NCBI GenBank assembly: GCA_964568875.1
Contig: CAZMSH010000016.1
Span: 25,368-89,367, forward strand
From: SLNP01 sp964568875
Lineage (GTDB): Bacteria; Bacteroidota; Bacteroidia; Bacteroidales; VadinHA17
Direction of reading: 5' to 3'
DNA: 64,000 nt
The notes under the pieces are model-generated. The model did not search any database. It saw only the letters and a list, made by a program, of their open reading frames with translations, and had not been told where the DNA came from. Shown here one piece after another: positions 17,767-24,421 of the stretch (positions are counted from its first letter, which is position 1; each line of letters begins with the position of its first letter). A program made the translations under genes and the position numbers.

Positions 17767-19248
17767 TCATATCCTCACTGTTATTCCATTATCAATCAAA
17801 TACTTCTTAAGATCAGGTATTGAGAGTTTGCCGTAATGGAAGAGGCCGGCAGCCAGAAGAGCGTGAGACCTGCCTCTTGTAACGGCTTCAAGGAAGTGCT
17901 CAGGCCTTCCCGCACCACCTGAGGCTATTACAGGAACCTTAACTCTTGAAACAACACCGGCCAGTGCTTCAACGGCAAAACCTTTGCCTGTTCCGTCATT
18001 ATCGATTGAAGTGAACAGAATCTCACCGGCCCCCAGTTCAACACCACGCTCAACCCATGCAAACAAATCAAGATCAACAGGCACCTTGCCTCCGTTCACA
18101 AATACCTTCCAGGAACCGTCAGGCTGCCGTCCCGCATCAACTGCCAGAACAACACACTGGCTACCGAACTTTTCAGCCAGATCAGATATGAGTTCTGGCC
18201 TCCTGACCGCAGCACTGTTGACCGATACCTTGTCAGCACCGTTTGAAAGCAGGAGTGAGACATCCTCAGCAGAGCTGATACCCCCACCTACCGTAAATGG
18301 AATATTAACCTCCTCAGCTACGCGCCTGACCATTCCGGCCATTGTTTTTCTTCCCTCATCAGTAGCAGAAATATCCAAAAAAACCAGCTCATCAGCACCC
18401 TCTGTGCTATATATGGCCGCCAGCTCAACAGGATCGCCCGCATCGCGGAGTCCTTCGAAATTGGTGCCTTTAACCACACGGCCATCCTTAACATCAAGAC
18501 AGGGAATGATGCGAATAGAAGGCGTAGGGGGCGTAGGGGGCGTAAAGGGCGTAAAGGCAGAGCCTTTTTCATATAGGGCTTTTCCAACTATTGCGCTTTT
18601 AATGCCTGCTGCTTCAAGCTCTTTAAGATCAGCTGCTGATGAGACTCCCCCGCTGGCAATAAGATCGAGATCAGGGAAGCGTTTCAGGATTTTACGGTAC
18701 AGGTCTGTGGCCGGGCCGCTCATCATTCCATCCCTGCTCACGTCGGTACAGATTACCGTAATGATTCCTTCTCTAACATAACTCTCTATAAAATCAATTA
18801 CGTCAGCCTGAACAGTCTCCTTCCATCCGCTTACTGCTATGCGGCCGCCACGAACGTCAGCTCCGAGAATGATTTTCTCCGGGCCGAACTCAGACAGCCA
18901 TTCAAGAACCAGTTCCCTGTTACGTGCTGCCATGCTGCCAGCTGTGATCTGCCTTACTCCCAACTCAAATAAAACCTTAAGATCGTCGCGCGTTCTTACG
19001 CCACCTCCGAAATCCACTGACAGAGATGTAGAGCGGCATATTTCCTTTACTACCGGAATATTCACGAGCCTGCCTGCTGCGGCTCCGTCAAGATCAACAA
19101 CATGCAGCCTGCCGAATCCCTGCTCCTCAAACTGCTGTGCCATCAGTACAGGATCATCGCCATATATTTTCTTCAGTGAATAATCTCCACCTGTAAGTCT
19201 GACACACTTACCATCAATAATATCAATAGCCGGAATAATCTCTATCAT
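17767..19248 (-). CDS. hisAF: HisA-HisF fusion: ProFAR isomerase and imidazole glycerol phosphate synthase cyclase
   Basis: 493 residues in one uninterrupted frame. Residues 1-228 are HisA (N-terminal IIPAID with catalytic Asp9, second catalytic Asp131 in ADVRGGRIAVSGW, phosphate-binding GGVSSAADL). Residues 229-244 are a linker GSAFTPFTPPTPPTPS. Residues 245-493 are HisF (IRIIPCLDVKDGR with catalytic Asp252, AVDAGRQPDG, SIDNDGTGKG). The linker is encoded by a 9-bp tandem repeat (18522-18561). There is no stop codon, start codon or ribosome binding site between the domains, and HisA lacks the last about 10 residues usual after GKALYEG. Two (beta/alpha)8 barrels of consecutive pathway steps are thus joined. 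The cyclase part needs HisH, whose gene overlaps by 4 bases upstream. Confidence 0.93.
   Translation of the reverse strand: MIEIIPAIDIIDGKCVRLTGGDYSLKKIYGDDPVLMAQQFEEQGFGRLHVVDLDGAAAGRLVNIPVVKEICRSTSLSVDFGGGVRTRDDLKVLFELGVRQITAGSMAARNRELVLEWLSEFGPEKIILGADVRGGRIAVSGWKETVQADVIDFIESYVREGIITVICTDVSRDGMMSGPATDLYRKILKRFPDLDLIASGGVSSAADLKELEAAGIKSAIVGKALYEKGSAFTPFTPPTPPTPSIRIIPCLDVKDGRVVKGTNFEGLRDAGDPVELAAIYSTEGADELVFLDISATDEGRKTMAGMVRRVAEEVNIPFTVGGGISSAEDVSLLLSNGADKVSVNSAAVRRPELISDLAEKFGSQCVVLAVDAGRQPDGSWKVFVNGGKVPVDLDLFAWVERGVELGAGEILFTSIDNDGTGKGFAVEALAGVVSRVKVPVIASGGAGRPEHFLEAVTRGRSHALLAAGLFHYGKLSIPDLKKYLIDNGITVRI
18522..18561 (-). repeat. 9-bp tandem repeat encoding the HisA-HisF linker
   Basis: On the plus strand the units are GGCGTAGGG, GGCGTAGGG, GGCGTAAAG, GGCGTAAAG. 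On the coding strand this gives ACG-CCC-TTT/CCT and hence Thr-Pro-Phe/Pro repeats. Units of the same type occur in non-coding DNA at 58700-58765, which suggests an intergenic repeat captured in frame. Confidence 0.9.
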
Positions 19249-19835
19249 AGTTCAAGAAAGTTTTTAATGACATGCTGCCCTGCAGAACCCGATTTTTCAG
19301 GGTGGAACTGACAACCAAAGAAATTGTCCCGTGAGGCGGCGGCAGCAAAAGGTTCTCCGTAGCTACATGAAGCTATGGTTTCGTCTCCGACAGAAGCCTT
19401 ATAGCTGTGAACAAAATAAAACCACTCGCCATCCCCGATACCCTTGAAGAGGGGACCCTTCAGTTTTGTTGCCCTGTTCCAAGCCATATGCGGAACCGGC
19501 AGCTCAGAAGAATGAAAAAGACTCACCCCGCCACCGAAGATTTTCAAACCTGCTTCGTCTGATTCTTCAAGCCACGAATACATCAGCTGCATCCCCAGGC
19601 ATATTCCAAGCACCGGCTGGGTAAGGCGGGGTATCAGGCAGGTGAGTCCTGCATTTCTCAGTGATTCCATTGCAGGACCAGAGCTGCCGACACCCGGAAT
19701 AATGACCTTGTCGGCACCGGCAATTACTCCCGGAGAGTCTGAGATAACCGGTTCATATCCCAATCGCCGGCATGCCGTCTGCACCGAAAAGATGTTGCCC
19801 GCAGAATAATTAATTATTACAATATTATCCATCAC
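19245..19835 (-). CDS. hisH: Imidazole glycerol phosphate synthase, glutamine amidotransferase subunit
   Basis: 196 residues, standard for HisH, a class I glutaminase that feeds ammonia to HisF. Motifs: GVGS near residue 50, the nucleophile elbow GICLGMQLM, and the catalytic His/Glu pair in CQFHPEKSG near the C-terminus. The stop codon overlaps the start of hisAF (ATGA), typical of translational coupling for the two subunits of one complex. Upstream lies a 463-base spacer of tandem repeats that separates it from hisCB. Confidence 0.95.
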   Translation of the reverse strand: MMDNIVIINYSAGNIFSVQTACRRLGYEPVISDSPGVIAGADKVIIPGVGSSGPAMESLRNAGLTCLIPRLTQPVLGICLGMQLMYSWLEESDEAGLKIFGGGVSLFHSSELPVPHMAWNRATKLKGPLFKGIGDGEWFYFVHSYKASVGDETIASCSYGEPFAAAASRDNFFGCQFHPEKSGSAGQHVIKNFLEL

Positions 19836-19867
19836 AAATTTCAGATTTAATTATGCAAAATGACGTT

Positions 19868-20260
19868 TCCGCCGCACCGCAGAAAGGTGGGGGGGGTGGC
19901 CATATGGGCTATGAATATTCAACCCCGCTGGGGTTGCATTTAATGTGATTGCCGCGCCGCAGAAAGGTGGGGGGTGGCCATATGGGCTATGAATATTCAA
20001 CCCCGCNNNNNNNNNNNNNNNNNNNNNNNNNNNNNNNNNNNNNNNNNNNNNNNNNNNNNNNNNNNNNNNNNNNNNNNNNNNNNNNNNNNNNNNNNNNNNN
20101 NNNNNNCCGCGCCGCAGAAAGGTGGGGGGTGGCCATATGGGCTATGAATATTCAACCCCGCCGGGGTTGTATTGAATGTGATTCCCGCGCCGCACAAAGG
20201 TGGGGGGTGGCCATATGGGCTATGAATATTCAACCCCGCCGGGGTTGTATTGGAATTTCC
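19868..20260. repeat. Tandem repeat of about 80 bp between hisCB and hisH (with assembly gap)
   Basis: At least four copies start near 19871, 19951, 20106 and 20184 (periods 80 and 78). Each contains the G-rich AGAAAGGTGGGGGGTGGCC, CATATGGGCTATGAATATTC and a perfect inverted repeat AACCCC-GCC-GGGGTT. A 100-N gap interrupts the array, so the copy number is unknown. Copies differ by few bases. There are no unique spacers, so this is not a CRISPR array. The array would be transcribed within the his operon. Confidence 0.96.
20007..20106. other. Assembly gap (100 N)
   Basis: Exactly 100 unknown bases inside the 80-bp tandem repeat; true length unknown. Confidence 0.99.
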
Positions 20261-20261
20261 C

Positions 20262-20297
20262 ATACCGTTTACCGTATACCGTAAACCGTTTGCCGTA
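20262..20297. repeat. Short heptanucleotide array, TACCGTW type
   Basis: Five 7-bp units (TACCGTT, TACCGTA, TACCGTA, AACCGTT, TGCCGTA) directly behind the 3' end of hisCB. Same period as the GGTRYCR arrays elsewhere but a different core sequence. Confidence 0.8.
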
Positions 20298-20298
20298 A

Positions 20299-21966
20299 TC
20301 ATATCACCCCTTTTGAACTGGGAACCGATGTTCCTCCCGTTGCTTTAAGGGCCATACGCAATGCCCTTCCGAATCCCTTGAAAACAGCTTCAGCAATATG
20401 ATGATCGTTTTCACCAGAAGCCTTGACATGAATTGCACAGCGGGCCGATGCTGAAAGCGACCTGAAAAAGTGACTCACCATCTGTGTTGGCATATCTCCC
20501 AACATTTCAGAGCGGAATTCAACATCCCACACGAGCACAGCCCTTCCGCTCATATCTACAGCCACACTGGCAATGCTCTCATCCATGGGAAGTGTAAAAC
20601 CATATCTCTCAACCTGTCTCTCCTTCATCGCATCAGCAATTGCCTGTCCAAGCGTAATAGCAACATCCTCAGCCAGATGATGAGCGTCGACATGCAGATC
20701 GCCGTTACCTCTTATGAGCATGTCAAAACCGGAGTGAAAAGCCACCAATTCAAGCATATGGTCGAGGAATCCAAGTCCTGTCTGCACATCACCGATACCC
20801 CGGCCATCAGCACTGAATTTAACTATTACATCTGTTTCTGTTGTTCTTCGGCGTATTTTGGCTTTCTCTCTCCTGACGGTTGTGTCTGTCTCTGCTCCCT
20901 CCATGAAACCACGTATTGCCTCAAGCAGCAATCTGTTTTCGGGAGGCCTTCCAACAGTTATCCTGAGGCTGCCCTCACACCCCTTAACTGAAGAGCGGTC
21001 CCGGACGACTATGCCCTTTTCTGCCAGGTATCTGTATAGCCCCTTAGGATCTTCGACCTTTACAAGTAGGAAGTTGGCATCTGAGGGCCATACCTTCAAA
21101 ACACCCTTAACAGTCTGCAATTCATCAGCCAGCTTACGGCGCTCTTCAATAATTACAGCAACCTGTTGAGCGGTTTCCCTTTCAGCATCAAGCGACTTCA
21201 GGGCCGCATCGAGGGTCAACGTGTTCACATTGTAGGGCAGTTTAATCTTATTGAGCACCGACAGAACCTCCTGGCAGGCGTAGCCAACTCCAAGCCTGGC
21301 TCCTGCCATTCCGCGGGCCTTTGAAAAGGTGCGAAGTATCATAAGGTTCTTGTATACCGGCAGTAAGTCCATTGCACCGTTGGTACCTGAAAATTCAATA
21401 TAGGCTTCATCCACTATAACCAGTCCGGGAAAAGTAGCAGCAATCTCTTCGATAAGGTCTGCCGGAACCAGGTTAGCTGTCGGATTGTTTGGCGAACATA
21501 GAAAAACAATTTTCACCTGTGATCCGCTGGATGCAGAATCTGCCGCAGCTGCGACAATAGCACCGGCATCGGGAAGAAACTCAGAGGTAAGAGGAACTTC
21601 CACAATTCGTGTTGCATTTGCGCGGGCCTGCACTTCATATATGCCAAAGGTGGGAGGAGTAATAATTATTGAATCTTTACCCGGTATGCAAAAGGCTCTT
21701 ATCATCAGGTCAATGATCTCATCGCTGCCATTGCCTGTAAAAATGCTGGAGGCGGAGATTCCGGTAATTTCAGATAGTTTCTCCCTGAGGTTTTTTTGCA
21801 GCGCCGCCGGATACCTGTTAAGGTCGGGGACACCCTTGTACCTGAATCCAAAAGGATTTTCATTTGCATCAAGAAATATTTCTGCTTCTCCCTTAAACTC
21901 ATCGCGGGCTGATGAGTATGGCTTAAGTTCCAGAAGTTCGGGCCGTGCAAGCGATAGTATGTCTGT
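20299..21966 (-). CDS. hisCB: HisC-HisB fusion: histidinol-phosphate aminotransferase and imidazoleglycerol-phosphate dehydratase
   Basis: 555 residues from the ATG at 21966. Residues 1-355 are HisC (class I/II aminotransferase): KPYSSARDEF, FLDANENP, SPNNPT, DEAYIEF and the PLP lysine in TFSKARGMAGARLG (Lys217). Residues about 365-555 are IGP dehydratase: RRTTETDV, GLGFLDHML, DLHVDAHHLAEDVAITLG and NDHHIAEAVFKGFGRAL, carrying the metal-binding histidines. The HAD phosphatase domain that normally precedes the dehydratase in bifunctional HisB of this phylum is absent, so histidinol-phosphatase must be encoded elsewhere. An upstream in-frame ATG at 22005 would overlap hisD by 20 bases; the internal start matches the usual HisC N-terminus better. 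Confidence 0.92.
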   Translation of the reverse strand, partial: TDILSLARPELLELKPYSSARDEFKGEAEIFLDANENPFGFRYKGVPDLNRYPAALQKNLREKLSEITGISASSIFTGNGSDEIIDLMIRAFCIPGKDSIIITPPTFGIYEVQARANATRIVEVPLTSEFLPDAGAIVAAAADSASSGSQVKIVFLCSPNNPTANLVPADLIEEIAATFPGLVIVDEAYIEFSGTNGAMDLLPVYKNLMILRTFSKARGMAGARLGVGYACQEVLSVLNKIKLPYNVNTLTLDAALKSLDAERETAQQVAVIIEERRKLADELQTVKGVLKVWPSDANFLLVKVEDPKGLYRYLAEKGIVVRDRSSVKGCEGSLRITVGRPPENRLLLEAIRGFMEGAETDTTVRREKAKIRRRTTETDVIVKFSADGRGIGDVQTGLGFLDHMLELVAFHSGFDMLIRGNGDLHVDAHHLAEDVAITLGQAIADAMKERQVERYGFTLPMDESIASVAVDMSGRAVLVWDVEFRSEMLGDMPTQMVSHFFRSLSASARCAIHVKASGENDHHIAEAVFKGFGRALRMALKATGGTSVPSSKGVI

Positions 21967-21985
21967 CATTACCTGTAAAATTGTA

Positions 21986-23281
21986 TTACTGTTTCGATAT
22001 CTCATTTATTCTCACCCTTACAGCGTTTGCGTGGGCATCAAGCTGTTCGGCTCTGGCCATTGTTTCAACTACCGGACCCAGCTTCATCAGACCTGAAGGT
22101 GTTATATTCTGGAAAGTTATCTTCTTCATAAAGGAATCCAGCGACACGCCGCTCCAACCTCTTGCAAATCCGTTGGTAGGAAGGGTGTGGTTTGTTCCTG
22201 AAGCATAATCGCCTGCACTTTCAGGGCTGTAGTTCCCAAGGAAGACTGAACCGGCGTTGACCACCCTGGATGCCATTCCGTCGGGATCAGCAACAGAAAG
22301 AATCAAATGCTCGGGGGCATAGGCATTCATTACCATTACAGCCTCATCGGTGTTATTCACAACAACGACAGCAGAATTGGCCAGGGCCTTTTTAATTGTC
22401 TTCTGACGTTCAAGTGAAGTAAGCTGTCTCTCTATTTCCTGCATTACTTCCACAGGCAGGCTGGCCGAAGTAGTTACCAGTACTGCCTGGCTGTCATCGC
22501 CATGCTCTGCCTGCGACAGAATGTCGGAAGCAACAAATGCCGGGACGGCAGTTTCGTCAGCCACTATCATCACTTCTGAGGGACCGGCAGGAAGATCAAT
22601 GGCAATTCCTTCCTTCGATGCCATCTGCTTGGCAGCCGTTACCCACTGATTTCCCGGTCCGAATATCTTGTCAACCCTGGGAACCGATTCTGTTCCAAAA
22701 GCCATGGCCGCAATTGCCTGAATACCGCCTACCTTAAAGATTGATTTTACGCCGGTAACAGAGGCTGTCCACAGAATTGCAGGATCGACAGTGCCGTCGC
22801 GACGTGGCGGGGTACAAAGGATCGTTTCACCACAACTGGCTACCCGAGCCGGTACTGCGAGCATAATTACAGTCGAAAACAGGGGCGCGGTTCCCCCGGG
22901 AATATAGAGACCTACTTTTTCGATGGGAAGAGAGCGCTGCCAGCACCATACCCCGGGCATAGTCCCCACTATTTTTTCCTCCATTATCTGGCTGCGGTGA
23001 AATGTTTCGACATTTTCAATAGCCCTTGAGATAGCCTGTTTCAGATCAGGAGATACCTGACTGCCGGCTTCTGCAATTTCATCTTCAGATACCCTGATGG
23101 TATTGAGGTTGGCCTTGTCAAACCTGAGAGTATAATCAAGCAACGCACTGTCGCCGCTCTGACGAACACCGGTAAAAACAGATGTTACTGTCTCTTCAAG
23201 CAAGGCTGTTTCAGCGACAGGACGACGGAGTGACTCCAGTACGGTTTCCAGTGGCTGATCTTTTAATGATATGATTTTCAT
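21986..23281 (-). CDS. hisD: Histidinol dehydrogenase
   Basis: 431 residues, normal size. A zinc enzyme that carries out the last two NAD+-dependent oxidations to histidine. Motifs: GGTAPLFSTVIMLAVPA, FGPGNQWVTAAKQ, QAEHGDDSQAVLVT (zinc/catalytic His) and the C-terminal TNHTLPTNGFARGWSG with SLDSFMKK. It starts 15 bases after hisG and ends 19 bases before the preferred hisCB start, so it is firmly inside the operon. Confidence 0.96.
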   Translation of the reverse strand: MKIISLKDQPLETVLESLRRPVAETALLEETVTSVFTGVRQSGDSALLDYTLRFDKANLNTIRVSEDEIAEAGSQVSPDLKQAISRAIENVETFHRSQIMEEKIVGTMPGVWCWQRSLPIEKVGLYIPGGTAPLFSTVIMLAVPARVASCGETILCTPPRRDGTVDPAILWTASVTGVKSIFKVGGIQAIAAMAFGTESVPRVDKIFGPGNQWVTAAKQMASKEGIAIDLPAGPSEVMIVADETAVPAFVASDILSQAEHGDDSQAVLVTTSASLPVEVMQEIERQLTSLERQKTIKKALANSAVVVVNNTDEAVMVMNAYAPEHLILSVADPDGMASRVVNAGSVFLGNYSPESAGDYASGTNHTLPTNGFARGWSGVSLDSFMKKITFQNITPSGLMKLGPVVETMARAEQLDAHANAVRVRINEISKQ

Positions 23282-23296
23282 CTCTTTATAGTTAGG

Positions 23297-24151
23297 TTAC
23301 ATTATCATTTTGTCAATCGGAATTACAAGGATGCCCTCGGCACCGTTTTCTTTTAGACGGCCTATCACACCCCAGAAATCATCATCTCCGATTACCGAAT
23401 GCAGAGAACTCCAGCCCGGTTCTACCAGCGGCATTATCGTAGGGCTTTTCATTCCGGGAAGAATGCGGCTGACAACATCAATACGGTCGTTGGGTACGTT
23501 CATGAGTATGTAGCTGCTGTTTCGGCTGGCCAGAACTGACTTTATCCTAAATATTAACTCGTCGGCTATTGCCTGCTTTGCCGGGGCCAGTGAGCCGCTG
23601 TCAACGAGGCAGGCCTCTGAGTCAAGTATGGTCTCTACCTCACGAAGTCCGTTGCGGAAAAGAGTACTTCCCGAGCTTACAAGATCGCACACTGCATCTG
23701 CCAGTCCTATGTTCGGTGCTATTTCAACCGAACCTGAGATTATATGTATTTCTGCTTCAAGGCTATTGGCATCAAGCCAACGGCTCAGACTGTTAGGATA
23801 TGAGGTTGCTATACGCTTCCCGTTGAACCATGCCAAACCGGTGTATTCAGATTGCCGCGGAAGAGCCAGAGAAAGACGGCATCGCGAGAAACCCAGTTGA
23901 TGAACTATACGGCATTGATGTTCTGTCTCCGCTACCAGATTTGAACCTATGATTGCCATATCGGTAACACCGTCGGCAAGGTATTGTGGTATATCTGAGT
24001 TCCGTAGAAACAGAACCTCAAGGGGAAAGTTGGAGGCGCTGACAAGCAGCTTGTCTTCACCATTCTCAATCCTTATCCCCGCATTTCTGAGAAGGGCTAT
24101 TGATTCATCATGGAGCCTTCCCGATTTCTGCACTGCAATTTTAAGATTCAT
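23297..24151 (-). CDS. hisG: ATP phosphoribosyltransferase, long form
   Basis: 284 residues, the long HisG form with a C-terminal ACT-like regulatory domain (about 210-284), the target of histidine feedback inhibition. It therefore needs no HisZ. Motifs: LKIAVQKSGRLHDESIALL at the N-terminus, DMAIIGSNLV, GSVEIAPNIGLADAVCDLVSSGSTL (PRPP-binding region) and the C-terminal PTIMPLVEPGWSSLHSVI. First enzyme gene of the operon; its ATG lies only 23 bases behind the T-tract of an intrinsic terminator in the leader. Confidence 0.96.
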   Translation of the reverse strand: MNLKIAVQKSGRLHDESIALLRNAGIRIENGEDKLLVSASNFPLEVLFLRNSDIPQYLADGVTDMAIIGSNLVAETEHQCRIVHQLGFSRCRLSLALPRQSEYTGLAWFNGKRIATSYPNSLSRWLDANSLEAEIHIISGSVEIAPNIGLADAVCDLVSSGSTLFRNGLREVETILDSEACLVDSGSLAPAKQAIADELIFRIKSVLASRNSSYILMNVPNDRIDVVSRILPGMKSPTIMPLVEPGWSSLHSVIGDDDFWGVIGRLKENGAEGILVIPIDKMIM

Positions 24152-24173
24152 TTTACAAAAAGTTATTTAAATG

Positions 24174-24200
24174 AAAAAAGCCCGCCATTTTTGGCGGGCC
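24174..24200 (-). terminator. his operon attenuator terminator
   Basis: On the minus strand GCCCGCC (24180-24186 complement) pairs with GGCGGGC (24193-24199 complement) around an AAAAAT loop, followed by TTTTTT: a textbook intrinsic terminator placed between the leader peptide and hisG. Its first arm can instead pair with GGCGAGC at 24250-24256 (six of seven pairs), which lies in the last codons of the leader peptide and would act as the antiterminator when a ribosome stalls on the His codons. Confidence 0.85.
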
Positions 24201-24246
24201 TGTATCGTTTATTTGTTTATATCTCAGAGAAAACACACAAAGATCA

Positions 24247-24303
24247 TCAGCTCGCCGCAGGGCAAGAAACATGATGATGATGATGTGTGGTAAAGAGTAT
24301 CAT
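24247..24303 (-). CDS. hisL: his operon leader peptide
   Basis: An 18-codon frame reads MILFTTHHHHHVSCPAAS and then stops. Five consecutive CAT codons occupy 24271-24285. It begins about 13 bases after the expected transcription start of the promoter at 24322-24351 and ends 47 bases before the terminator hairpin. The His run can pair with a downstream segment TGATGATC-TTTGTGTG (24234-24249) to form a 1:2-type hairpin (CACACA/TGTGTG and TCATC/GATGA). This architecture matches the classical his leader of enterobacteria in logic but not in sequence. It was found by eye, as it is too short for normal gene calling. Confidence 0.85.
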   Translation of the reverse strand: MILFTTHHHHHVSCPAAS

Positions 24304-24321
24304 TGTTTTTTTTTCGTGTGG

Positions 24322-24351
24322 CAAATATAGCTCTTTTGTTTTACCTGCAAA
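24322..24351 (-). promoter_or_regulatory. his operon promoter
   Basis: Minus strand TTTG (24348-24351) and TATATTTG (24322-24329) separated by 18 bases match the Bacteroidota -33 and -7 elements. Transcription would start near 24316, just ahead of the leader peptide. The remaining bases 24352-24421 up to the amidohydrolase stop show nothing further. Confidence 0.75.
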
Positions 24352-24421
24352 AGTTTTTACACTTATTTTATCTGTCCTGGTTAATGTACCGGTTTAATAA
24401 TTAGGTCTATCTGTTGCCGTG

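Noticed and set aside
19868..20260. CRISPR array
   Set aside because: Whole units of about 80 bp repeat head to tail without unique spacers, and no cas genes are present.
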